28,654 bases of DNA from an uncultured Bacilli bacterium (GCA_947630195.1 CANRGQ010000007.1:1-28654), one strand, 5' to 3'. Counted from the stretch's first letter, positions 7,978 through 15,145 are shown. The notes: a model not told the origin generated them from the sequence alone. A program made the numbers and translations.

Positions 7978-8628
7978 TTGAATAAAACAATGGAAAAAAC
8001 AAATAAATTAACTAACATTTCACAAGAAAAGAAACATTTAAAATTAATGAAAGCACATCAAAATAATATAACTATTTCAGATAAAAATTTAGAAAATAAA
8101 TATACTAACTTTGAAGAATCTAAACTAGATGAAAGTAAAACATTACTATATGAAATCAATACTAAGCCCAATCATTATAAAAGGTTTTCAAGAGGACAGA
8201 TTGTTAGAATAAAATTTGGAGTAAATATAGGTAGTGAATTTTCTGGTGATCACTACGCAATAGTTATTTCAAAAAAAGATACTATGCTTAATCCTATTAT
8301 TCATGTCATACCACTCACATCCAAAAGACATAATTATAATGTTAAAATTGAAAATCTATTGTACAATGAAAATGAAATTAATAAATTAAAAGATTTATTA
8401 AATAATGAAAATGATGCAGTAAAAATTAAAAAAATTAAAAAATGCATTAAATATTATGAAAGCAAAAAAGATAAAAATACTTATGCCTGTATAAAACACT
8501 TAAAAACTGTTAGTAAATTATCAGTCTGCAAATTAATAAATGAATATGATTATTTGAACAACTTAAAAATATCTAACAATACTTTAAAAATGATAGATGA
8601 TGAAATAATCAAAGAATATACACTTTAA
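7978..8628 (+). CDS. PemK/MazF-family toxin-like protein with N-terminal extension (copy 1)
   Basis: Starts at TTG 7978, chosen because AAAGGAGG lies seven bases before it. The first ~60 residues are a charged, probably helical extension (KTMEKTNKLTNIS ... LENKYTNFEESKLDE). The PemK/MazF core follows: RGQIVRIKFGVNIGSEFSGDHYAIVIS (residues ~66-92), IHVIPLTSK, and the late ACIKHLKTVSKLSV segment. A long lysine-rich insertion (KLKDLLNNEND ... KYYESKKDK) separates the two halves, making it 216 residues against about 110-120 for a bare MazF. MazF proteins are sequence-specific RNases; in MazF the equivalents of GxRP and T in PLTSK are catalytic, and here the Arg position reads His (GDHYA), so activity is uncertain. 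No antitoxin ORF is adjacent. Confidence 0.75.
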   Translation: MNKTMEKTNKLTNISQEKKHLKLMKAHQNNITISDKNLENKYTNFEESKLDESKTLLYEINTKPNHYKRFSRGQIVRIKFGVNIGSEFSGDHYAIVISKKDTMLNPIIHVIPLTSKRHNYNVKIENLLYNENEINKLKDLLNNENDAVKIKKIKKCIKYYESKKDKNTYACIKHLKTVSKLSVCKLINEYDYLNNLKISNNTLKMIDDEIIKEYTL

Positions 8629-8654
8629 ATATATAAATAAGTCATAAATTTCGC

Positions 8655-8684
8655 TTGACTAGAACATAATAATTAGTGTAGAAT
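8655..8684 (+). promoter_or_regulatory. Promoter of the small RNA at 8691
   Basis: TTGACT (8655-8660), 18 bp, TAGAAT (8679-8684); the predicted start is at about 8691. Confidence 0.6.
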
Positions 8685-8690
8685 ATAGAT

Positions 8691-8789
8691 ACAAGAGCAG
8701 AAATGCTTTCTATGGTATTGTTTAATTACAATACTATGACAAGTGTCGTTAGACATTCTACAAAGGTTAGTCATTGGCTAACCTTTTTG
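8691..8789 (+). ncRNA. Candidate ~100-nt structured small RNA of unknown function
   Basis: There is no ORF, but a promoter lies upstream and a sharp intrinsic terminator downstream. Between them are two hairpins: ATGGTATTGT / ACAATACTAT (10 bp including one G-U, 6-base loop, 8712-8737) and AGTGTC / GACATT with a GTTA loop (8742-8757). It lies just after the PemK/MazF-like gene on the same strand and just before a minus-strand tRNA. I checked by eye for SRP RNA, 6S, tracrRNA and toxI-type repeats and saw none of their features. Confidence 0.55.
8764..8789 (+). terminator. Intrinsic terminator of the small RNA
   Basis: AGGTTAG / CTAACCT with a 7-base loop, followed by TTTTT (8784-8788). Confidence 0.8.
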
Positions 8790-8831
8790 ATTGTATTAAA
8801 AAAGACCTTAATATAGGCCCTAATATTCATA

Positions 8832-8908
8832 TGGTGTTCTTGGAGGGATTCGAACCCTCGGCCTTATGCGTCGGAGGCATACGCTCTATCCAACTGAGCT
8901 ACAAGAAC
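8832..8908 (-). tRNA. tRNA-Arg (anticodon CCG)
   Basis: On the minus strand GTTCTTG (8908-8902) pairs with CAAGAAC (8842-8836). The D arm is GCTC AGTTGGATAGA G(A)GC-like, the anticodon loop CTCCGAC gives CCG (reads CGG), and the T arm is GAGGG TTCGAAT CCCTC. Discriminator A and an encoded CCA end the 77-nt gene. It sits 48 bp downstream of yqgN on the same strand. Confidence 0.95.
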
Positions 8909-8956
8909 AACCTTATTATAACATTATTTTTTAAATTAGACTATTATATTTGTAAT

Positions 8957-9478
8957 TTAATCGGTAATAATTTCATCAACACTTATATCTAATTTATTAG
9001 GAAATACATTATCAATTACTAATTCTTTATAACATAGACCTATTTTATAAACTTGATTTTTACTAAAAAATTTATCATAATATCCTTTACCATAACCAAT
9101 CCGATAACCCATTTTATCAAAACAAATTCCCGGAGTAAGACAAACAAAATCTTGAAAATCCTTTATTACATCAGCATTTTGGGGTTCTAAAATACCTTTA
9201 TAACCTTCTCTTAATTCTTCTAAACTATTTAGATAATGAAATTCTATTATATCTTTATTTACTTTAGGTACACCCACAATATAAGAATTATCTAAAAAAT
9301 ATTTAATTAAATTAAGGGTATCTACTTCATCTTCTAATGATACATAAATTAATACTTTATGAGATTTATTAACTTTTGAATTATGAATAACTTTATTAAA
9401 TATTTCTTTATCTTTTAACTCTTTATTATCTATTTCTTTCCGAATACTTAAATATTTTTTTCTTAAAACTTCTTTCAT
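8957..9478 (-). CDS. yqgN: 5-formyltetrahydrofolate cyclo-ligase
   Basis: Converts 5-formyl-THF to 5,10-methenyl-THF with ATP, recycling the folate that inhibits one-carbon enzymes. 173 residues, close to the usual size. The N-terminal KEVLRKKYLSIRKEI helix, the LIYVSLEDEVDT segment and the signature GYGKGYYDKF (residues ~129-138) preceded by TPGICFDKMGYRI are diagnostic. The ATG at 9478 has only a weak site (GTAGGT). It follows the rasP terminator, so it needs its own promoter or read-through; the tRNA-Arg lies downstream. Confidence 0.95.
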   Translation of the reverse strand: MKEVLRKKYLSIRKEIDNKELKDKEIFNKVIHNSKVNKSHKVLIYVSLEDEVDTLNLIKYFLDNSYIVGVPKVNKDIIEFHYLNSLEELREGYKGILEPQNADVIKDFQDFVCLTPGICFDKMGYRIGYGKGYYDKFFSKNQVYKIGLCYKELVIDNVFPNKLDISVDEIITD

Positions 9479-9490
9479 ATTTACCTACAC

Positions 9491-9513
9491 AAAAAGTAAG
9501 CATTTGCTTACTT
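9491..9513 (-). terminator. Intrinsic terminator after rasP
   Basis: On the minus strand AAGTAAGC / GCTTACTT (8 bp, 4-base loop) is followed by TTT. It overlaps the rasP stop codon. Confidence 0.7.
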
Positions 9514-10564
9514 AAAATAATCTAATTATATCATTAATCGTAACAACGACAATTAAAAGCATTAATAATATGAATGTTATATTAATGAACCAACTTTCTA
9601 TTTTTTCATTAATTGGACTACCTTTAATTTTTTCAATAATTAAGAATAAAACTCTTCCACCATCAAAAGCTGGGATTGGAATAATATTAATTACCCCAAC
9701 ATTAATACTTAGATAAGCCACTAGATAGACAATTGAATATAATCCCGCTTTCGCACTTTCGCCAACAACAGAATAAATACCTACAGGTCCACTTAAGGCT
9801 CCAATCGAAATCTTACCTGTAACAAGTCCGACAATCGTTAACCACATTGATACGACAATAGACCAAAATTTTTCAAAGGTATATTTAACTTTATTTAAAA
9901 AGCCATGTGTTTCTTCTTGATTAACCGTAACACCATAAACAAGTCTAGCATTACCATCTTCATCTTTTTCCTCTACAGGGGTAATCCGATAATTTTCAAC
10001 TTTACCATCTTCATGTTTTATTTGAAAATCGGTATAATCATTTTTATTTTTATAATATAAGATTATTTGGGCTTCATCCCAAGTATTTACTTTATGATTG
10101 TTAATAGATACGATGGTATCTCCTGGAACAATCCCGGCTTCCTTAACCGGATAATTATCAACAACATCTAAAATTTTAGGTTTTAAGGAAGTACTTCCCC
10201 AGAATAAAGAGATAACAAATAATAAAAGTATAGCCATAATAAAGTTATTGGTAACCCCAGCAAGCATAACAATTACTCTTTGCCAAATTGGTTTGTTACA
10301 TAAACTTTTACTCTTAGGAATCTTTTTATCATCCTCGTAAACTTCTCCTGCCATAGATACAAATCCGCCGATTGGAAGCGCTCTTAAGTTATAAGTTACC
10401 TTATCTTTTTTACCTTTCCAAGAATGAATAACTGGTCCCATCCCAATCGAAAATTCATAAATATGAACACCAAAAGCCTTAGCCCATAGGAAGTGCCCTA
10501 ATTCATGAACTAAAACAATAACTCCTAAAATAAATATAAATAATATTAATGTTAAAAACCACAT
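9512..10564 (-). CDS. rasP: Site-2 intramembrane zinc metalloprotease RasP/RseP
   Basis: Cleaves transmembrane segments of anti-sigma factors, signal-peptide remnants and FtsL-like proteins inside the membrane. 350 residues. HELGH (residues ~20-24) supplies the zinc ligands in TM1; the conserved PDG-type motif appears as NIIPIPAFDGGR near the C-terminus; between them lie a membrane segment (VIVMLAGVTNNFIMAILLLFVISLF) and one PDZ domain (about 128-205, with EAGIVPGDTIVSINNHKV). The ATG at 10564 has AGGAGG seven bases upstream, 14 bp after the cdsA stop. The cdsA-rasP pair is conserved in Firmicutes, but the usual uppS and dxr flanks are missing here. Confidence 0.96.
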   Translation of the reverse strand: MWFLTLILFIFILGVIVLVHELGHFLWAKAFGVHIYEFSIGMGPVIHSWKGKKDKVTYNLRALPIGGFVSMAGEVYEDDKKIPKSKSLCNKPIWQRVIVMLAGVTNNFIMAILLLFVISLFWGSTSLKPKILDVVDNYPVKEAGIVPGDTIVSINNHKVNTWDEAQIILYYKNKNDYTDFQIKHEDGKVENYRITPVEEKDEDGNARLVYGVTVNQEETHGFLNKVKYTFEKFWSIVVSMWLTIVGLVTGKISIGALSGPVGIYSVVGESAKAGLYSIVYLVAYLSINVGVINIIPIPAFDGGRVLFLIIEKIKGSPINEKIESWFINITFILLMLLIVVVTINDIIRLF

Positions 10565-10578
10565 AAATTATCCTCCTT

Positions 10579-11370
10579 TTAGATTAACCAATATAATATA
10601 ACATAAGCAAATACGACAAATGATAAACTATCTACTCTATCAAGAACACCACCATGTCCTGGCATAATATTGGAAAAATCTTTAATCTTATTTTCTCTTT
10701 TAATTTTACTATAGAATAAATCACCAACTTGACCAATTAATGATAAAACTATCGTTACAAACACAACTTTAAAAGAAATTGGTCCAAGTAAATTACCATA
10801 AACAATTAAACCACCAAGAGATCCCCCGATAAGTCCTCCAAAGAATCCTTCCCAAGTCTTATGCGGACTAATTTTAGGGCACATCTTATGTTTGCCAATT
10901 AATTTACCAATCGCATAAGCGAATGTATCAGTTAAAATAGTAACACTTAATAAATAGATAAGTAGGCTAATATTAACGCTCCGAACGGCAATTAATAAAT
11001 TGAAAAATATCCCAATTAAATAAACAATTCCTAAAGTTGTAAAAGCATTTCTAGTTAAATATTCATCCTTTTTATAAAACACAACGGGAACTAATAATAA
11101 AACAAAAGGAAGTAAAAGTCTTGGTAAACTTACAGAATACTCTAAAGAATAATTTCCATAATTACCTAAAACTAAATATAAAACACATAAAAGTCCTAAT
11201 ATTTTAATGGCATCAGGAATAAACTCTTTACTTTCTTTTAAATCCATCATTTCCTTATAAGCTAAAATACTTAAAACACCCATCGCAATTGCAAAGGGAT
11301 AACTTCCTAGCCAAATTAAAGGAATAAAGATTAGTAGGGCAATAATGGCACTTATAATTCTCGTCTTCAT
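10579..11370 (-). CDS. cdsA: Phosphatidate cytidylyltransferase (CDP-diglyceride synthase)
   Basis: Makes CDP-diacylglycerol from CTP and phosphatidic acid, the entry to phospholipid synthesis, in the membrane. About 263 residues with seven to eight hydrophobic segments. The C-terminal signature is intact: SPHKTWEGFFGG (residues ~166-177), GDLFYSKIKRENKIKDFS and PGHGGVLDRVDSL (~236-248), matching the CDS consensus with its catalytic Asp pair. I start at ATG 11370 (MKTRI): the in-frame TTG at 11385 lies before the GGAGG that is the ribosome site for 11370 and before the predicted transcription start. Cotranscribed with rasP. Confidence 0.96.
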   Translation of the reverse strand: MKTRIISAIIALLIFIPLIWLGSYPFAIAMGVLSILAYKEMMDLKESKEFIPDAIKILGLLCVLYLVLGNYGNYSLEYSVSLPRLLLPFVLLLVPVVFYKKDEYLTRNAFTTLGIVYLIGIFFNLLIAVRSVNISLLIYLLSVTILTDTFAYAIGKLIGKHKMCPKISPHKTWEGFFGGLIGGSLGGLIVYGNLLGPISFKVVFVTIVLSLIGQVGDLFYSKIKRENKIKDFSNIMPGHGGVLDRVDSLSFVVFAYVILYWLI

Positions 11371-11384
11371 ATAACCTCCATACA

Positions 11385-11390
11385 ATTATA
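11385..11390 (-). promoter_or_regulatory. -10 box for cdsA-rasP
   Basis: Minus-strand TATAAT, with a TTAATA -35-like hexamer 17 bp upstream, directly follows the divIVA terminator. The predicted start near 11378 leaves only the ribosome site before the ATG. Confidence 0.5.
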
Positions 11391-11429
11391 TTCTAATAAA
11401 AGTATACTATTAATTAACCTTTTAGTAAA

Positions 11430-11455
11430 GAAAAAAGTATAGATTTTCTATACTT
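11430..11455 (-). terminator. Intrinsic terminator after divIVA
   Basis: Minus-strand AAGTATAGA / TCTATACTT (9 bp, 3-base loop) followed by a T run; it overlaps the divIVA stop codon. Confidence 0.85.
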
Positions 11456-11879
11456 AATCAAATATATCTAACTTTTCAACAGCATCTAATTCTTCTTCTA
11501 GTAGTCTTTTATATTTTCCTTTATATCTTTCGATATATCTTTTTAAATCTTGGGCTTCTTGGTCAACTTTCTCGGCTTTAATTAAAGCATTATTTACAAT
11601 TCTTGAGGCATTCTTCCTCGCATTTTCCACCACTAATTTAGCCTCTTCAAAAGCATTTTTCTTAATATTATGAGAAGATTCTTCCGCGATTAAAATAGCC
11701 CTATTTAAAGTGCTTTCTAATTCTTTATAGTGGGCTAATTCTTTTTTTAAGGCTTCGATATCTAAATCTTTTTGTTTTAAATTATTTAACATGCTTTCAT
11801 ATTCAACTGTTACTTGTCCTACAAAAGAATTAACTTCACTTTTATTATAGCCCGGTATACTACTAGTGAATTTTTTCAT
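11454..11879 (-). CDS. divIVA: DivIVA-family cell-pole / division protein
   Basis: Binds curved membrane at division sites and poles and recruits partners. 141 residues. The N-terminal membrane-binding segment contains the family PGYNKSEVNSFV motif (residues ~9-20) with FTSSIPG before it. The rest is predicted coiled coil (ELAHYKELESTLNRAILIAEES ... RYIERYKGKYKRLLEEELD) with the usual heptads. It follows sepF with a 17-bp gap and only a weak ribosome site, suggesting coupled translation; sepF-divIVA adjacency is typical of the Gram-positive division cluster. Confidence 0.93.
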   Translation of the reverse strand: MKKFTSSIPGYNKSEVNSFVGQVTVEYESMLNNLKQKDLDIEALKKELAHYKELESTLNRAILIAEESSHNIKKNAFEEAKLVVENARKNASRIVNNALIKAEKVDQEAQDLKRYIERYKGKYKRLLEEELDAVEKLDIFD

Positions 11880-11896
11880 ATTTTATATCAACTCTT

Positions 11897-12307
11897 TTAC
11901 CACTCTAGTTCTTCTTCACTGGCATTTTTAACTTTCTCACTATCATCAGTTATTTTGCCTTGAACATTTACATTTTTTGGTGTGCATAAGTAAATTCCTA
12001 CACCAATCTTTTGCATATTTCCCCCTATGGCATAAATACATCCGCTTAAAAAATCAATTATTCTTTTGGCTTGGGCAGATGTTACTCGCTTTAAATTTAC
12101 AACAACACTATTGCGATTTTTTAAATGGTCCGCAATGGCTTGAGCTTCCGAAAATGAACGAGGTTCTAAAAGAATCATTTTATTACCTGCTTTATCCGCA
12201 TCTTTCAAGGCATCAGCTTCTGAAATGGCATAATATTCTTCTTCGCCTTCAAATTCTTCTTTGTCTTCATCATCTTTTAACCAATTTTTAATTTTATTAA
12301 ATGCCAT
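11897..12307 (-). CDS. sepF: Cell division protein SepF
   Basis: FtsZ-bundling membrane anchor of the Z ring. 136 residues: an N-terminal amphipathic helix (MAFNKIKNWL), an acidic linker, then the SepF/DUF552 core from about residue 42 (ILLEPRSFSEAQAIADHLKNRNSVVVNLKRV ... AKRIIDFLSGCIYAIGGNMQKIG). Strong GGAGG before the ATG at 12307. It lies between glyS and divIVA; the ylm genes that normally surround it are absent. Confidence 0.96.
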   Translation of the reverse strand: MAFNKIKNWLKDDEDKEEFEGEEEYYAISEADALKDADKAGNKMILLEPRSFSEAQAIADHLKNRNSVVVNLKRVTSAQAKRIIDFLSGCIYAIGGNMQKIGVGIYLCTPKNVNVQGKITDDSEKVKNASEEELEW

Positions 12308-12360
12308 ACCTATCCTCCATTATTCTATTTCTATTTTATTTTATCAAATAAATAAAATTT

Positions 12361-13752
12361 TTACAATACTATTTTACTTTCAATATAATCTTTTACTTCG
12401 GAAACTTTTAAAGTAATTTGTTCCATAGTATCTCTATTTCTAATGGTTACAGTATCATCATTTAAAGTATTGTCATCAACAGTAATGGTAAATGGTGTAC
12501 CAACAGCATCACATCTTCTATATCTTTTCCCAATACTTCCAGCATCATCATAACTACAAGTGAAATGTTCACAAAGTTTAGTATAAATATCACTTGCTTT
12601 TTCACTATGAAGTTTTTTAACTAAAGGTAAAACGGTTGCTTTAATCGGAGCAAGCGCAGGATGAATTTTTAAAACTAAACGAGTGTCTCCATTTTCGACT
12701 AACTCTTCCGTATAACTATCACAAAGTAGAGTTAAAATTAATCTTTCAACTCCAACAGATGGCTCAATTACATAAGGCAAATATTTTTCATGAGTTTCGG
12801 GATCTAAATATTTAAGGTCAGCACCTGAATGTTTTTCATGAACTCCTAAATCGTAATCAGTTCTATCAGCAATTCCCCAAAGTTCACCCCAACCAAATGG
12901 GAATTTATATTCAATATCGGTGGTGGCTTTACTATAGAATGATAATTCTTCTTTAGAATGGTCCCGATATCTTAAATTTTCTTCTTTTAATCCTAAAAGT
13001 TTTAAGAAATCTATACAATAATTTTTCCAAAAACCAAACCATTCTAAATCCGTACCTGGTTTGCAGAAGAATTCTAATTCCATTTGTTCAAATTCTCTTA
13101 CTCTAAAGATAAAGTTACCTGGCGTAATTTCATTACGGAAACTCTTACCATATTGGCCTATACCAAAAGGAATTTTGGCACGCATACTTCTTTCCACATT
13201 TTTAAAGTTAACAAATATACCTTGCGCAGTTTCTCCTCTTAAATAGATAGTACTTTTAGTGTCTTCCGTAACACCTTGACTAGTTTCAAATAATAAGTTA
13301 AATTTCCGAATATCGGTAAATTCACTACTACCACATTTTGGACAAGTAATACCTTTTTCTTTAATGATTTTAACTAATTCTTCATTACTCATACCATCCC
13401 CAGTAATTTCCCCATGGGTAAAATCTTCCACTAGTTTATCCGCTCTATGACGAGATTTACAATGTTTACAATCAATTAAAGGATCCGCAAAATTAGCCAC
13501 ATGTCCTGATGCTACCCAAACTTTAGGGTTCATTAAAATCGCACTATCAAGACCATAGTTATAAGGACATTCTCTAATAAACTTTTGCCACCAAGCATTT
13601 TTAATATTTTGTTTTAAAAGTGCTCCTAAAGGTCCGTAATCCCAAGAATTAGCTAAACCTCCATATATTTCACTACCCGCAAAAATAAAACCATATTGTT
13701 TGGAATAATTAACTAAATCTTCCATTGTTACTTTTTTCTTTTCTTCTTCCAT
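12361..13752 (-). CDS. glyS: Glycyl-tRNA synthetase, single-chain (alpha2) class II type
   Basis: Charges tRNA-Gly. 463 residues of the eukaryote/archaeal-like homodimeric type. The opening YSKQYGFIFAGSEIYGGLANSWDYGPLG (residues ~17-44) is diagnostic; a zinc-binding insertion has CKHC and CPKCG; motif 2 is FRNEITPGNFIFRVREFEQMELEFF (about 205-229); motif 3 is EPSVGVERLIL. The C-terminal anticodon domain begins near APIKATVLPL and includes GKRYRRCDAVGTPF. The ATG at 13752 has AAGGAGG upstream. It is preceded by a T-box leader, which turns expression up when tRNA-Gly is uncharged. Confidence 0.97.
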   Translation of the reverse strand: MEEEKKKVTMEDLVNYSKQYGFIFAGSEIYGGLANSWDYGPLGALLKQNIKNAWWQKFIRECPYNYGLDSAILMNPKVWVASGHVANFADPLIDCKHCKSRHRADKLVEDFTHGEITGDGMSNEELVKIIKEKGITCPKCGSSEFTDIRKFNLLFETSQGVTEDTKSTIYLRGETAQGIFVNFKNVERSMRAKIPFGIGQYGKSFRNEITPGNFIFRVREFEQMELEFFCKPGTDLEWFGFWKNYCIDFLKLLGLKEENLRYRDHSKEELSFYSKATTDIEYKFPFGWGELWGIADRTDYDLGVHEKHSGADLKYLDPETHEKYLPYVIEPSVGVERLILTLLCDSYTEELVENGDTRLVLKIHPALAPIKATVLPLVKKLHSEKASDIYTKLCEHFTCSYDDAGSIGKRYRRCDAVGTPFTITVDDNTLNDDTVTIRNRDTMEQITLKVSEVKDYIESKIVL

Positions 13753-13893
13753 ATTTCCTCCTTAAAAATAAAAAACTTCTTTAAAATTTGTAAGGACGAG
13801 AAATATATTCCCGCGGTTCCACCTTACTTATTCTAAAGAAGAATCTCTCTTAACTATATAGCTCGGGCTTTCCACACCGTCATCACTTGTATG
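13753..13893 (-). promoter_or_regulatory. T-box riboswitch leader of glyS (unusually short)
   Basis: The minus strand carries the invariant T-box AGGTGGAACCGCGG (13824-13811), which pairs with the tRNA acceptor end, followed by CTCGTCC. The competing terminator is CTTCTTTA / TAAAGAAG plus GTAAGG / CCTTAC with a run of six T (13841-13770). An AGAGAGA element lies just upstream. From the predicted start at about 13893 only some 69 nt precede the T-box, far less than the usual ~150 nt or more containing stem I, so the specifier loop must be strongly reduced or the start lies elsewhere. I could not place a Gly specifier codon with confidence. Confidence 0.88.
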
Positions 13894-13899
13894 TCTTAA

Positions 13900-13928
13900 A
13901 TTATATATTATTTATCAAAATTTAGCAA
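13900..13928 (-). promoter_or_regulatory. Promoter of the glyS T-box transcript
   Basis: Minus-strand TTGCTA (13928-13923), 17 bp, TATAAT (13905-13900). It is divergent from the structured-RNA promoter at 13957; between them lies the inverted repeat TTACAA / TTGTAA (13933-13948). Confidence 0.75.
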
Positions 13929-13956
13929 CAATTTACAAAAAATTGTAACATTAATG

Positions 13957-13985
13957 TTGCTTTATTTTAAAATATAGTGTATAAT
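13957..13985 (+). promoter_or_regulatory. Promoter of the large structured RNA
   Basis: TTGCTT (13957-13962), 17 bp, TATAAT (13980-13985): a near-consensus sigma-A promoter with no ORF downstream on this strand. The predicted start is at about 13992. Confidence 0.75.
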
Positions 13986-13991
13986 TAATTT

Positions 13992-14460
13992 AGAAGTTAC
14001 GAAAAAGTAACTTAATAACTGGCCTAGTGATAGGCACCCAACATAAATGGTACTTGAGTTATGTTGGAGTATGTATACATACATAAGAGTTACAGACGTG
14101 TAACTCGAAATTAACTGTGCCTTCGGGCGTATTGGTATATTATATACCAAGAGTATAGATTTTGATAATCTATACGGACTGGGTTCGTGTGAACCAATTA
14201 GTGAGTTATAGTATTGTAACTCCCAACTGTGCCCCATAGCGGGCGTATCGACATTATACATTTGTATTTATGTCGCGTGTGGCAGATTGTTATTACAATT
14301 ATGCTACCGTCGTAGTTAATCTACGGCTACTGTGTCCCTTTGCGGACGTATCAACATTATGCTTAAGCATTGATGTTGCGTGCGTGGATAATATAATCCA
14401 TACGGACTGGGTTCTATCTGAACCATTTGACTATTATATAAAATAATAGTCATTTTTATT
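13992..14460 (+). ncRNA. ~470-nt highly structured non-coding RNA, unrecognised
   Basis: It has its own promoter and intrinsic terminator, no ORF, and higher GC than its surroundings. I can draw about 16 consecutive hairpins, among them GTTAC/GTAAC (13996-14010), CCAACATAA/TTATGTTGG (14038-14066), GAGTTACA/TGTAACTC (14087-14106), GCC-TTCG-GGC (14119-14129), GTATAGATT/AATCTATAC, CGACAT/ATGTCG and CAACAT/ATGTTG. Motifs recur: ACTGTGYCC...GGRCGTAT three times (14114-14132, 14226-14248, 14329-14351) with compensating changes in the stem (GCCC:GGGC against GTCC:GGAC), and TACGGACTGGGTTC...GAACCA twice (14173-14196, 14401-14425) with different loops. Size and ornate fold recall large bacterial RNAs such as ROOL, GOLLD or OLE, but I cannot assign it. 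It ends convergently against the PemK/MazF-like gene at 14456. Confidence 0.8.
14429..14460 (+). terminator. Intrinsic terminator of the large structured RNA
   Basis: GACTATTAT / ATAATAGTC (9 bp, 5-base loop, 14429-14451) followed by ATTTTTATTTT; overlaps the stop codon of the convergent gene. Confidence 0.85.
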
Positions 14461-14971
14461 TTGTTAAATAATCAATAATTTCTAAATCTATTAAGTCCAT
14501 TATTTCTGCACTACAATAATATTTATTTTTTTCTAATATAATTTTACTTTTACTTATTGTAGTTATTTGAGTAATTAATGCATAAGAAGTTTTATCATAT
14601 CTTGGATAATTAGATACTTTTAATTTTCCTAAACATAATCTTTTATATCCTTCTTTAGAAGATAAAGGCAAAACAGTTATATTATCGACAACTTCGTTAT
14701 CATCGCTATTTAAAACAATAGCAAAATGAACATTAGATAATTCTGATCCCATATTAACTCCAAAATCAACTTTAATTATTTCTCCTCTTTCAAAACTTGG
14801 CTTTAATTCATCTTTAAAATATCTTTCGTTTTTGAAAACTGTTGATTCTTTTTTTAACCAACTACCTAATTTAAAGAATTTTGGATTTCTTGATTTATAA
14901 GCCTTTTTATAATTTTCTGTACTTTTTTCAATTTTTTGAATTTGATTTTCTTTTTCAATTTTTGTTTTCAT
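14456..14971 (-). CDS. PemK/MazF-family toxin-like protein with N-terminal extension (copy 2)
   Basis: 171 residues. A ~60-residue lysine-rich extension (KTKIEKENQIQKIEKSTENYKK ...) precedes the core: RGEIIKVDFGVNMGSELSNVHFAIVLN (about 62-88), ITVLPLSSK (the MazF PLTSK position, Thr to Ser) and SYALITQITTISKSKI. Paralogue of the gene at 7978: the FGVN(I/M)GSE(F/L)S..H.AIV block is shared, but this copy lacks the central lysine-rich insertion. As in copy 1 the usual catalytic Arg position reads His. ATG at 14971 with GAGAGG eight bases upstream. No antitoxin ORF is adjacent; upstream is a promoter followed at once by a terminator-like hairpin, so expression may be attenuated. Confidence 0.75.
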   Translation of the reverse strand: MKTKIEKENQIQKIEKSTENYKKAYKSRNPKFFKLGSWLKKESTVFKNERYFKDELKPSFERGEIIKVDFGVNMGSELSNVHFAIVLNSDDNEVVDNITVLPLSSKEGYKRLCLGKLKVSNYPRYDKTSYALITQITTISKSKIILEKNKYYCSAEIMDLIDLEIIDYLTK

Positions 14972-14988
14972 AATATTTTCCTCTCTTT

Positions 14989-15027
14989 AAAAAACGAGAA
15001 ATATTTTCTAATACTTCTCGTTTCGAG
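14989..15027 (-). promoter_or_regulatory. Attenuator-like hairpin in the leader of the PemK/MazF-like gene
   Basis: On the minus strand AACGAGAAGTATT pairs with AATATTTCTCGTT (13 bp with one G-U, 4-base AGAA loop) and is followed by six T, inside the leader and 18 bp before the ATG. An alternative small hairpin CTCG-AAA-CGAG (15027-15017) would sequester the 5' arm. This is a terminator/anti-terminator arrangement, though no ligand or leader peptide is visible. Confidence 0.6.
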
Positions 15028-15033
15028 GACTAT

Positions 15034-15061
15034 ATTTTATAGATATTTTTTCTAAAGTCAA
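15034..15061 (-). promoter_or_regulatory. Promoter of the second PemK/MazF-like gene
   Basis: Minus-strand TTGACT (15061-15056), 16 bp, TAAAAT (15039-15034). Just upstream lie repeated TTCGAC/GTCGAA motifs, including a perfect inverted repeat TTCGAC-6-GTCGAA at 15106-15123 that could be an operator. Confidence 0.6.
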
Positions 15062-15145
15062 CACGTTCGACAAATGTTGTCAAAACTTCTAATATTACGA
15101 CCAAATTCGACATTCCCGTCGAACTTTGACCAGTAATTATTTCAA

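Noticed and set aside
8774..8992. 72-residue plus-strand ORF
   Set aside because: It runs through the small-RNA terminator and the tRNA-Arg gene.
12313..12360. AT-rich inverted repeat between glyS and sepF as a terminator
   Set aside because: Only A-T pairs and no T run; the genes are close enough to be cotranscribed.
13962..14261. 99-residue minus-strand ORF across the structured RNA
   Set aside because: Opposite strand to the promoter/terminator, no ribosome site, composition follows the RNA hairpins.
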